Assembly (NCBI GenBank): GCA_963700255.1
Contig: CAVOWW010000004.1
Location: 28,950-92,949, forward strand
DNA: 64,000 nt
Direction: 5' to 3'
Source: UBA10649 sp963700255
GTDB lineage: Bacteria; Actinomycetota; Actinomycetes; S36-B12
A model generated the notes under the pieces. The model was not told where the DNA came from, searched no databases, and saw nothing but the letters and a program-made list of their open reading frames with translations. The position numbers were made by a program, and so were the translations under genes. Numbering within the stretch: the first letter of the stretch is position 1; every line of letters begins with the position of its first letter. This document shows, in pieces, positions 19,643-27,734 of the stretch.

Positions 19643-19880
19643 TGAGGCTCAGCTTCACCGGAGCACGTCCAACTACCCGTGTGGCGTACTCCGTCGGTTG
19701 GCTCGCATAGAGCAACACCGGAGCACCCGCGTCCACCGCACTGTCGAAACGGGACAGGGTCTCGCAGGCGCGCGAGCCGGGCGTCAACCGTCCAGAGGCC
19801 GCGCAGATCCACTCGCCCTTGCGCAGGTGGATCTCCGGTACCTGGGCCAGCAGCGCCGCCGCAGGCAGCATCGTTGTCAT
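19629..19880 (-). CDS. Small hypothetical protein
   Basis: 83 residues, MTTMLPAAALLAQVPEIHLRKGEW..., with two Cys and an N-terminal hydrophobic patch too short for a clear signal peptide. A strong GGGAGGAGG stands before the ATG, which is the main reason to accept it. No family recognised. Divergent from the nuclease gene downstream. Confidence 0.5.
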   Translation of the reverse strand: MTTMLPAAALLAQVPEIHLRKGEWICAASGRLTPGSRACETLSRFDSAVDAGAPVLLYASQPTEYATRVVGRAPVKLSLSSGR

Positions 19881-20047
19881 GGTGCCTCCTCCCGCCAACG
19901 ATTGTGCCGTTCCACTCTGACCTCGCTCCCCCGTTCGCGTATAGGGCAGCACAGGGCCGCCACCGGGGCTGCGCAACTGATTCGCTGCGTTGTCCGAAAG
20001 ATGTCAGCGGTGAGGATTAGCGTGCTGCCTGACGAGGGGAGACACAG

Positions 20048-21136
20048 GTGAGCGACTTCGGCAGCCCCATGGCCGGGCTCCACCAGATGTTCGAAGAAAC
20101 GAAGGTACGACTTGAGTCTGTACTGTCCGGAGGACTGCGGGACGGGAACAGCCATGACCAAGATGCTGAGGAACTGGCGACCGGCCTCCTGGAGCACTTG
20201 CGGTGGCTCAGCCAGACGATGTCGGACTGGGCCGAGACACCGGAGAACCCGGCAGTCCCCAACGCCGCACGGGAACTAGCCAGAGAGCTCAGCGAGCAGT
20301 GGCTCCCCTTCAATCGCAAGGAGCGCTACTTCACCGGCACCGTCCTGCCCATGATCGTCGCCTCCGATGGGTTCGCCCACCTCGACCGCTTCCTACGCAT
20401 GTGCGGCATCGACGCTCCCCTCGCCCCGGACTACCTGGGCGATCAAGCCTTGCAGTTCTTCACCGAGTACTCCTTCCGCGAATCCGTCTTCTTCGACGCC
20501 GATAAGAGGCGCTTCCCGGATCTCCCCGCGACCAAGGACACCCCAGATGTCGTCCTCGCGGGATCGGGCTGGCTGCTGGCTATCGAGGCGAAGATGTACC
20601 AGCGGCCCAACAAGGCGAAGCTGGAAACTCAGCTCCAGGCACAGAGCGAACTCATCCACTACATTGCCCAACGCCTGTCAGCCACGGGCACGCCCATTAA
20701 CCAGGTGCGCCACATCGCCCTCGTCCCCCGCTCGCACCTGCCCACCCTGAGCAGCGGCTCACCGCTGAAGTTCGTGGACGCCACCATCACGTGGCAGGAC
20801 TTGGCCGACGAATACGCCGACGTCGCACCCCGCTATTGGATCGGACAACTCCAGCATGCGAACGACAACGACCTGACGGACGGCGGCAAGGGTCACCAAG
20901 ACGGCTTCCGCACGGGTGAGCAGATTCTGTCCGGCGACCTCACCCACCTCCCCTCAGGCGAGCCCTACACGTTCATGGGCTGCCAGGGTGGGCTCGACGG
21001 GGACCGCATGCGGTCGTACATCAAGGGCGACACCTGGCGGACTCGTGAGTTCCAGGTGCGGCGTACGCACTACCAGCACAACAACTGGTTCTCCATCGAG
21101 GACTTCCGTGCCCGGATCTCCTCGGAGGCAATCTGA
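20048..21136 (+). CDS. PD-(D/E)XK nuclease-like protein
   Basis: A 362-residue soluble protein. The nuclease core is readable as PDVVLAGSGWLLAIEAKMY (Asp167, Glu180, Lys182), preceded by a helix with FFTEYSFRESVFF and followed by KLETQLQAQSELIHY. This is the PD-(D/E)XK pattern of restriction-type and DNA-repair nucleases, often found in phage-defence loci. GTG start with GGGGAG seven bases ahead. It is followed without a gap by a 98-residue gene (TGA ATG) and 29 bases later by a 148-residue gene, so the three likely form one unit. Target unknown; no methylase or helicase neighbour is present. Confidence 0.78.
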   Translation: MSDFGSPMAGLHQMFEETKVRLESVLSGGLRDGNSHDQDAEELATGLLEHLRWLSQTMSDWAETPENPAVPNAARELARELSEQWLPFNRKERYFTGTVLPMIVASDGFAHLDRFLRMCGIDAPLAPDYLGDQALQFFTEYSFRESVFFDADKRRFPDLPATKDTPDVVLAGSGWLLAIEAKMYQRPNKAKLETQLQAQSELIHYIAQRLSATGTPINQVRHIALVPRSHLPTLSSGSPLKFVDATITWQDLADEYADVAPRYWIGQLQHANDNDLTDGGKGHQDGFRTGEQILSGDLTHLPSGEPYTFMGCQGGLDGDRMRSYIKGDTWRTREFQVRRTHYQHNNWFSIEDFRARISSEAI

Positions 21137-21433
21137 ATGGACGTCTGGCACCGTCGCACGGCAGCCGCCTCGACCCACCTCTACGTGACAGGCTCCGTGC
21201 GACGGGGGTACCGCATCACTCGGCAGGTCCTTGGTCCCAGCGACGAGATCGAGACGAACTGGAGACTCACGGCTGCCCAGTCGCGCCAGTTGCATGCCGC
21301 TCTGGCTCCCGTGACCGTGAGCGACACGCTGCAACCGCAAGATCCCGACTGCGACTTCGACCGAGTCCTCAGGGAGGCTCTGGAAGCCCTCGATCCACCG
21401 CCAGCACCCTTCACGTTCCACAGTTGGGACTGA
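21137..21433 (+). CDS. Small protein translated with the nuclease
   Basis: 98 residues, MDVWHRRTAAASTHLYVTGSVRRGYRI..., beta-rich at the start and acidic at the end (DPDCDFDRVLREALEALDPP). The ATG directly follows the nuclease TGA and GGAGG lies within the end of the nuclease gene, so it is translationally coupled. No family recognised; an accessory or immunity role is a guess from position. Confidence 0.65.
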   Translation: MDVWHRRTAAASTHLYVTGSVRRGYRITRQVLGPSDEIETNWRLTAAQSRQLHAALAPVTVSDTLQPQDPDCDFDRVLREALEALDPPPAPFTFHSWD

Positions 21434-21462
21434 CGGTCACACCCCCGGTTCACGCTGAGGCC

Positions 21463-21909
21463 ATGACATCTCCACCCCCTTCACCACGCGCCGAGCTGGT
21501 GAACTGGGTCCAAGAGGGCCTCGACCAAGTCCAGCCCGGCCAGTTCCTCGTGATTGAGTACCTCCGCGGCGCAGGCCTGCCGGTCGATCCCTACGCCCAG
21601 GCCGCCCTTGACCCTGGCGGCTGGTACTGCGAGGTCGTCTCGACGTACCACTTGCCCGCGCACCGGTGGGTCCTGGACGAGCTGGCCTTGGCCCGCGACG
21701 GCTGGCGAAGCCCCGATGCGGACACGGACAACTGGTGGCTACCAGACGTTCCACTGGGCGACGCTGCTGCACTCCTGATGGAGGCCCTGTGGATCGGGTG
21801 TGGCCGCACCGACCTGGACCGCTACGCGATCAGTGTCGGCACGTTCCCGACCGGCCCCAACGGCGGAGAGACGCTTCCGGTCCCCGAGGCGTTACCCCTG
21901 GCTGCGTGA
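21463..21909 (+). CDS. YbjN/TY-Chap-like small protein
   Basis: 148 residues with helical N-terminus (ELVNWVQEGLDQVQPGQFLVIEYL), a strand segment GGWYCEVVSTYHLP, the block GWRSPDADTDNWW and a C-terminal ALLMEALWIGCG helix. The GW..P....NWW...ALL pattern recalls the T3SS-chaperone-like TY-Chap/YbjN folds; confidence in this is modest. The ATG at 21463 is preferred over an upstream TTG because it follows GAGG and matches the start of the fold. Confidence 0.6.
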   Translation: MTSPPPSPRAELVNWVQEGLDQVQPGQFLVIEYLRGAGLPVDPYAQAALDPGGWYCEVVSTYHLPAHRWVLDELALARDGWRSPDADTDNWWLPDVPLGDAAALLMEALWIGCGRTDLDRYAISVGTFPTGPNGGETLPVPEALPLAA

Positions 21910-22101
21910 GACGAACACCGCGGGCGGGAGATGGGCTCTCTTCATCCCTCACAGAGGTCCGCCTGCGTCGGATGGGAATGTCGTATAGACCCGCTTCTTC
22001 AGCGAATCGACCGTCCAGCGGACACCGTCGATCGACCCGTCTGTAGTTCGGCAGCCCGACGTCGCGCCGAATGGAGGCCCGTACCGGACGCCTCAGCCTG
22101 C

Positions 22102-23247
22102 TCAGCGGGGCGTGGCGACGGAAGACACGCAACTGCCCTGGTTCTTGAAGATCCCGTAGGCAGCCCACCCGCCCTTCTTGCAGTCATCCTTGCTCTGCGG
22201 TGCCGAGGCCGTCGTCGCCCCGGCTGCCAAGGCGGAGGTCACGCCACCGCGGGTTACCGTGACCGTCGTCGCGCCCTTGTTGACAACGACGTAGCTGCCA
22301 CTGGCCAACCGGTCCACGGTGACGACACCGCCACTCGGAACGGTGACGAAGCCTCCCGGTCCGATGCCGATGGTGGTCGCCCCACTCGTGACCTGCGCGG
22401 TCACGCTGCCGCAGGTGTAGGTCACGTCACTGTTGGCGGCGAGGCTGACAGCGAACAGGCCCGCACACATCTCCAGAGTCGCCGGACCCGTCGTCGTGGT
22501 GATCCGTACGCCCAGCGGATCTGCGGCATCCTCGACCAGGATTCCGTCGCTCGTGAGGATTCGCCCGACCGTCGAGCCGGACTGGAACACCCCCAAGCCC
22601 GACTGGATCGCGTCCGCGACGCCGTCCCCATCCGTATCCGGCCCAGACTGCACCACCGTGATGCTGTCGACGGATGCGTCGACCCAGGAGAACTGGGGCA
22701 CTTCCGGGCAGAAGGGGCACGCTGGCGGTCCAGTCGTGGGCTCGAACACCAGCACCAAGACCGAGGTCCGGTAGGGCAGGTACTGCGATGGGTCGGGGGG
22801 CGTGGTCGGCAGTCCCAACCCAGTGATCGGATCATCTGTCGATCGCATCACCACTTCAACGTGACTTAGCGGGCCAACGCCAATCTCGGTCGCCGCCGTC
22901 ACGTTGAGGAAGTCGAGTTGGTACCCGTCAACGCCGTCGAAGTCGTTCTGGACCGTGACGTCCCCGGATTGCGATGAGGCAATCGGGGTTCCGCCGATCG
23001 CGAATGACATCGAAACCACCGCGGGATACACGGCCCCGTTGCTCCCTAGGTAGGAAGGTGCCGTGGAGGGGTCGAAGCTGTACTCCAGCACGTATGGCGC
23101 TCCGGCAGCCACGCTGGCATCCTCCACCGACACCACGGTGCCTTCTACCCGGAACGTGATCAGACCATCCGCTGCCCCGGCCGGGACGCCCGGCACCAGA
23201 ACTCCAGCCGCCACCAGCAGTGCCACGCCCAGTGCCTTGATCGCCAT
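22102..23247 (-). CDS. Secreted protein with C-terminal CKKGGW...FKNQGSCVS motif
   Basis: 381 residues. Signal peptide MAIKALGVALLVAAGVLVPGVPAGAA; a beta-rich domain to about residue 190; a Ca-binding-type GPDTDGDGVADAIQ segment; a second Ser/Thr/Val-rich domain; and a tail with SKDDCKKGGWAAYGIFKNQG ending CVSSVATPR. That tail motif is widespread at the C-terminus of exported actinobacterial proteins with otherwise unrelated domains; I know no defined function. Promoter TAGCCT and a GGAGGTG ribosome site are clear. A decayed copy of its 5' end lies at 15.5 kb. Confidence 0.8.
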   Translation of the reverse strand: MAIKALGVALLVAAGVLVPGVPAGAADGLITFRVEGTVVSVEDASVAAGAPYVLEYSFDPSTAPSYLGSNGAVYPAVVSMSFAIGGTPIASSQSGDVTVQNDFDGVDGYQLDFLNVTAATEIGVGPLSHVEVVMRSTDDPITGLGLPTTPPDPSQYLPYRTSVLVLVFEPTTGPPACPFCPEVPQFSWVDASVDSITVVQSGPDTDGDGVADAIQSGLGVFQSGSTVGRILTSDGILVEDAADPLGVRITTTTGPATLEMCAGLFAVSLAANSDVTYTCGSVTAQVTSGATTIGIGPGGFVTVPSGGVVTVDRLASGSYVVVNKGATTVTVTRGGVTSALAAGATTASAPQSKDDCKKGGWAAYGIFKNQGSCVSSVATPR

Positions 23248-23538
23248 GGGATCTCACCTCCGCTGCAGTTCCCGGAAGGCTAGCGATGCTCAACATCCTT
23301 TGGCAATGAACCAATCACGACGAGCCGGCCACCAGCGAACCACGAGGGCTACGACGACCCCAGCCCGCATCGGATAGGACATGCAATGCAAGCCCGATCC
23401 AGTGACGAGGACGTGCACCGATCTCACGTCTCTGGCTTGTCGTCTCGCGCCACGGCCCCATCCCGAACGTCGGTCTCCGAACTCAGGACGCCGCGCTGGC
23501 GGCTGGGGCGATCCTTGCGGTGAGCCCCTCCCAGTTGG

Positions 23539-24255
23539 TCACTCGAGCGGTCGCCCGGTCGCTGTGAACCGGAGCCACTGGCTGTTCTGACTCGTTGAGG
23601 TGCTGGTCCAGCCCAGGGCTCGGATCGTGCAGCGCACCTTCGCGCTCGTCGGCTGGCCCTTGCAGGTGAATCGTCCCTTGGTGTCGACCACGTTCCCCGT
23701 CAACAGGGTCGCCGGCTGCTTGTAGGCGATCTTCAGGGTCGAATCGTTCCAGGTGTACGAGCCCTTGGCGTCAGGCTCACCCCGGACGCGAATCCTGCCG
23801 TAGCCGTCCCCTTCAGGCAGGAGCGTGATGGTCACGTCCAGGCCCCACCTCCCTGTGAACCTCCACGTGTCTGCACCTGCGGGCGCTCTGGAGGGCACCG
23901 CGGCTGCGGTGGGTGCCGGCTGCGCGGCGTCCGTGGCAGGAGCCGGTGGGGCGGCGGGTGCAGGGTTCGCCGGTGCCTGCGCCACGGGCCTGTCGGGGGT
24001 GAGATCGGCAGCGCCTTGCGGGTCGTCGAGCGCGGCCTGCCGCAGCGCCATCCAACTGACGAAGCCCCCAGCGACCAGCACCATGAGGATGCCGAGCAGG
24101 ACCTTGAGCCGGAAGGTCCGTGTGCGTCGGCCACGTGGGGCCGGGACGTCGAAAGGCGTCAGTGAGTCAACCAAGTCCAGTGCCTGGCCCTCGATCTGTC
24201 TTGCACCTGGGCTGAGCTCGCCCGGGGCACCCTGTGGTGTGCGGTTCTTCGGCAT
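23539..24255 (-). CDS. Membrane-anchored protein, paralogue 3 of 3
   Basis: 238 residues: basic N-terminus, membrane helix at about 50-69 (KVLLGILMVLVAGGFVSWMAL), Ala/Pro linker (APANPAPAAPPAPATDAAQ), outer beta domain (WRFTGRWGLDVTITLLPEGDGYGRIRV...) with two Cys. The outer domain differs from the other two, but the leader (TACCATGGA ... GGAGGTG, in-frame upstream ATG) and the architecture are shared. Start at 24255 set by GGAGGTG. Confidence 0.72.
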   Translation of the reverse strand: MPKNRTPQGAPGELSPGARQIEGQALDLVDSLTPFDVPAPRGRRTRTFRLKVLLGILMVLVAGGFVSWMALRQAALDDPQGAADLTPDRPVAQAPANPAPAAPPAPATDAAQPAPTAAAVPSRAPAGADTWRFTGRWGLDVTITLLPEGDGYGRIRVRGEPDAKGSYTWNDSTLKIAYKQPATLLTGNVVDTKGRFTCKGQPTSAKVRCTIRALGWTSTSTSQNSQWLRFTATGRPLE

Positions 24256-24555
24256 GACACACCTCCGACCCGATTCCATGGTAGGGCGCTGAGCCACCCG
24301 AAGGGCTGGCTCACATCACAGCTGAGGCGATAGGTCGTCCATGTCGCCGACGTGATCCCCGGAGCGACCTGGGCTCCATCGCACGCACGATCCGCCAGTC
24401 CCTAGGGCACGAACGGCCTTCGCACGCTCGCCCTCGCGCGATCCCCTGCGCGGACGCAAGGCCCTGGTGCCGGCGGAGACCGAGGATGGAGCCTGAGAGG
24501 CACGAGGAACGGGCCGTGGCGGGCGGCGGTCACCACCTGGGTTGTCGTCAACCTC
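24256..24555. other. Intergenic stretch with open frame leading into the next gene
   Basis: Holds the paralogue-3 leader (24256-24285). From 24406 the frame of the following membrane protein is open and encodes RAAVTTWVVVN, which looks like part of its first helix, but no ATG or GTG is in that frame; an ATG at 24486 is in another frame. A base error or a rare start is possible. Confidence 0.4.
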
Positions 24556-25071
24556 GTGAGCATCACGCAAGTCGTGGGGTTCGCCACTCGCGCCAGCCAC
24601 GGCATGGTCGTGAACCAGGCCCTAGGCATTCTCATCGCGCTCTTGGCGATCCCGGCAACCGTCGTCCTGATCGGCGACGCCCGTGCAGGAAGTCCCTGGT
24701 GGATCGGCCTGGCCGTGTTCGATGCCCTCGTGGTCTTGATGGTGGTCGTCGACAACTGGTGGCCCGTGGAGTCCCGGCAGCCCGCACGCCCAGTCATCCT
24801 GATCCCCTACCTGCTCATCTTCTTCGGCAGCATCCTGCTGATGGGACTGTCGATGTACCGCGTGAACCGCCGCCTGACGCAAGCTTCACCGCCCCGTAGC
24901 GCGGACGTAGTGAGAGGGGATCTCGATCGCTGCGTCCGCGGTGACCGGAGCAGAAGCCTTCTGCGTGACCACCTCGCGATGCCTATCGGACGGTCGAGGG
25001 CGACGTGCCCGTTGGCAGGTGACATGGCGCGTTCCGCCCCGAGATCAACCGGGCAACGGGCCTACCCTTGA
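24556..25071 (+). CDS. Small multi-pass membrane protein (start uncertain)
   Basis: From the GTG at 24556 the protein has three to four hydrophobic spans (QALGILIALLAIPATVVLIG, WWIGLAVFDALVVLMVVVDNWW, ILIPYLLIFFGSILLMGLSMY). The helix count and the open frame upstream suggest the true start lies before 24556. After YRVNRRLTQ the sequence becomes low-quality and overlaps the conserved upstream block of the next gene, so the true end may be near 24900. Family not recognised. Confidence 0.5.
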   Translation: MSITQVVGFATRASHGMVVNQALGILIALLAIPATVVLIGDARAGSPWWIGLAVFDALVVLMVVVDNWWPVESRQPARPVILIPYLLIFFGSILLMGLSMYRVNRRLTQASPPRSADVVRGDLDRCVRGDRSRSLLRDHLAMPIGRSRATCPLAGDMARSAPRSTGQRAYP

Positions 25072-25074
25072 CCC

Positions 25075-25648
25075 ATGATCCGTCCTCGTCCGACGGCACT
25101 GACAGCAGTGATCGGCTGCAGTCGCCCTGATCCTCACACTCGCCTCCGCCCCACCAGCCACGGCAAAGGTGCGCAAGCCCTTCCGGGCCATCTACATGAG
25201 CCAACTGACGGTGCTTACTGAGCGGAACACCGCCCTCCTGGGAATCGAGCACGACGTGAACGGCGGCTTCACTGACCGCATCACGGACTGCGCGGCGCAG
25301 ACGCCCGATCCGGTCGGAATGGCGGCGCTGGCCGATGCCGTGCGCGGGTCCGCCGACGCGTGGCGGATATCGGCCACAGGCGTGGCGAAGAACGCCAAGG
25401 GCATGGTCACGGCGGACTGGTTCACCAATCCGGCCGACGTCAGCACCGTGAAGCGCGCTGCGAACAGCTTCATCCAGTATGCAAGCCGCGGCAAGGAGGC
25501 GCTCTACGGCGTTGCGTCCGCCTACGAGGCGATGGGTGCAGGCGACTGCGGGACGGCCGGCAAACTGTTCGACGCTGCGCTGGGGGGTCAGGCGGATGCC
25601 GGCGACCTCTACAAGACGGCCATGACGACGTTCCGCAAACCCCTCTAG
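25075..25648 (+). pseudogene. Secreted small helical protein, frame broken in the signal peptide
   Basis: The ATG at 25075 begins MIRPRPTALTAV, then one extra base near 25115 changes frame; the continuation AVALILTLASAPPATA completes a signal peptide and leads into a 150-residue mature part (VRKPFRAIYMSQLTVLTERNTALLGIEHD...). An open frame from GTG 25169 gives 159 residues without the signal. Mature part is helical with two Cys. No family recognised. The 5' region is duplicated at 19.5 kb. Confidence 0.55.
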
Positions 25649-26102
25649 AGGTCGATGCTCGGGCTTAGGGCGAGTCCTGCCGTGGCCCGATGCTGCCGCC
25701 AATTCCACGACCGTGAGGTCGCGGCGCACGTCAACGTGAAGGACGGTCAGTGGTGAGCAGCGGCGACGCCTAGAGCGATACCCGGAACACCGAGTAGAGC
25801 GGTCTCCATCGGCAGACGGCGCTGACAAGCTGACTCGCGCCCACGCCGACGCTTGGCACATGGGACCGGCGTCGATTGCCGACCTGCCGAGGACTGGTCG
25901 ACACGGTGCCCTTGGGTGGGAGGTGAGCGTGTCCTGAGTGCCCCTCGGGACCCGTGACGACCACTGCATCGTCACGACACCGGAGATCCGATCGGACTGG
26001 AGTCGTCTCCGCAGCGCCGGCCGGGTCGAGGGTGACGAAGGGCCCTAGTGGAGCCCCGATCCGCAGTCCTAGCCTGACGGTGGCCTTCGGCGGAGGTGCC
26101 CC
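25649..26102. other. Intergenic region upstream of the hydrogenase operon
   Basis: 454 bases without a credible gene. It contains a palindromic GGACTGGAGTC (25994-26004) that weakly resembles a DosR site, a TAGCCT minus-10-like hexamer at 26070-26075, and GGCGGAGGTG as the ribosome site of the first hydrogenase gene. Confidence 0.5.
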
Positions 26103-27263
26103 ATGGAGAGTGGCGCGATCCTGGATCTCGATGGACTCCAGGGGCTCCTAGACGCCCTGCATGGTCTCGGCTATCGAGTCGTCGGGCCGAGGCTTCGCGA
26201 CGGGGTGCTCGTGCTTGCCGAGCTCTCGAGCCTCGATGAGCTTCCGCGCGGGATCGGCGACGAGCAGGCGGCCGGGCGCTACCGCACCCACGCCCGCGGT
26301 GACGAGGCGTTGTTCGGGTTCGCCACCACGGCGCAGTCGGCGAAGCCCCTGCTGTTCCCGGCTGACGAGCAGCTGTGGCGCGGTGTCCGGGCAGGGACGG
26401 AGTTCGACGTGTCCGAGACGGACCCGCAGGCCGGTCCCGTCGCCCTGCTCGGCATCCGAGGCTGCGACCTCGCCGCGATCCTCGTCCACGACCGCGTCCT
26501 GCTCGGCCGGACAGGGGTGGACGTGCGCTACGCCGCGAGACGCGACCGCTGCTTCCTGGTCGCGGTGACGTGCACCACCCCTGCTGGAACCTGCTTCTGC
26601 GCCTCGATGGGCACCGGCCCCAAGCCGGGCGACGGTGCCGACCTCGTACTCACCGAGCTGATCGACGATCTCAGCCACCGATTCCTCGTCGAGACGGGGA
26701 CGGCGGCCGGCGCCGAGGTCCTGGCCGGGCTCACGACGGTCGCAGCCGGTGCGGCCGACCTGGCCGCCGCTGACGCAGTCGTGGCTGCGGCGACGGCGCA
26801 CATGGGCCGCGAGATGCGAACCGACGACCTGACCGACCTGCTCTTCGCGAGCGCCGAGAGCCCCCGGTGGGAGGACGTGGCCGAGCGCTGCCTCGCATGC
26901 ACCAACTGCACGATGGTGTGCCCGACGTGCTTCTGCACGTCGATCGAGGACGTCAGCGACCTGACCGGCGCCGTCGACGAGCGTCACAGGGTCTGGGACT
27001 CGTGCTTCTCGATGGAGTACTCACGGCTGCACGGCGGCGCAGTGCGCACCTCGACGAGCGCTCGGTACCGGCAGTGGCTCACGCACAAGCTGGCGGCGTG
27101 GCCTGTCCAGTTCGGGATGTCGGGCTGCGTCGGATGCGGGCGCTGCATCACCTGGTGCCCGGCTGCCATCGACCTCACCGACGAGGTAGCAGCCCTTCGC
27201 GAGGACGCGGCGCACCGTGAGGCGTCACGCGCGGGTACCCCCACATCGACCACGAATCGCTAG
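26103..27263 (+). CDS. hydB: Group 3b [NiFe] hydrogenase iron-sulfur subunit HydB
   Basis: 386 residues. The first ~260 form the HydB/AsrA-type domain (GIRGCDLAAILVHDRV, CTTPAGTCFCASMG). Two cubane cluster sets follow: CLACTNCTMVCPTC at about 264-277 and CVGCGRCITWCP near the end. It passes electrons between the small subunit and the flavoprotein. First gene of a six-gene run with overlaps; ribosome site GGCGGAGGTG. The usual HydB role is family knowledge. Confidence 0.9.
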   Translation: MESGAILDLDGLQGLLDALHGLGYRVVGPRLRDGVLVLAELSSLDELPRGIGDEQAAGRYRTHARGDEALFGFATTAQSAKPLLFPADEQLWRGVRAGTEFDVSETDPQAGPVALLGIRGCDLAAILVHDRVLLGRTGVDVRYAARRDRCFLVAVTCTTPAGTCFCASMGTGPKPGDGADLVLTELIDDLSHRFLVETGTAAGAEVLAGLTTVAAGAADLAAADAVVAAATAHMGREMRTDDLTDLLFASAESPRWEDVAERCLACTNCTMVCPTCFCTSIEDVSDLTGAVDERHRVWDSCFSMEYSRLHGGAVRTSTSARYRQWLTHKLAAWPVQFGMSGCVGCGRCITWCPAAIDLTDEVAALREDAAHREASRAGTPTSTTNR

Positions 27264-27272
27264 GAGGAGCCC

Positions 27273-27734
27273 ATGCGCACCCTCGCCGAGTATCTTCCCG
27301 AGCACCCGTTCTTCACCGGTCTCGACACTGAGGCCATGGAGCTGGTGGTCGGCTGCGCGCAGAACGTGCACTTCAAGCAGGGTGACGTCCTGTTCCGCGC
27401 CGGGACACCAGCGGACACGTTCTATGTCGTTCGCCATGGCCGGGTCGCCCTCGAAGTCCACGACCCCCAGCGTCAGACGATGGTCGTCGCCACCCTGGGC
27501 GATGGTGAGGTTGCTGGCTGGTCCTGGCTGGTGCCGCCGTACCAGTGGATGTTCGACGGACGCGCCGTCTCCGCAGTGAGCGCGGTTGCGCTGGACGGGG
27601 CGTGCCTGCGCGGCAAGTGCGATCAGGACCCGCGTCTCGGCTATGCACTGATGCAGCGCGTCTCGCATGTCATGTACGAGCGCCTGCAGGAGACCCGCAT
27701 GCGCCTGCTCGACCTCTACGGCGGTTCGTCGTGA
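27273..27734 (+). CDS. Cyclic nucleotide-binding domain protein in hydrogenase operon
   Basis: 153 residues holding just one Crp-type cNMP-binding beta barrel (LPEHPFFTGLDTEAMELVVGCAQNVHFKQGDVLFRAGTPAD..., GEVAGWSWLVPPY) plus the following helix. The DNA-binding HTH of Crp/Fnr is absent, so it cannot act as a normal transcription factor. The phosphate-binding cassette has GEVAGWSWL in place of the usual FGExALL, so nucleotide binding is uncertain. GGAGGAG precedes the ATG. Located between hydB and hydG, a layout known from actinobacterial group 3b operons. Confidence 0.88.
   Translation: MRTLAEYLPEHPFFTGLDTEAMELVVGCAQNVHFKQGDVLFRAGTPADTFYVVRHGRVALEVHDPQRQTMVVATLGDGEVAGWSWLVPPYQWMFDGRAVSAVSAVALDGACLRGKCDQDPRLGYALMQRVSHVMYERLQETRMRLLDLYGGSS

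Noticed and set aside
24983..25975. A 330-residue minus-strand frame
   Set aside because: Antisense to the secreted helical gene and runs through the intergenic region; no domain or start signal.
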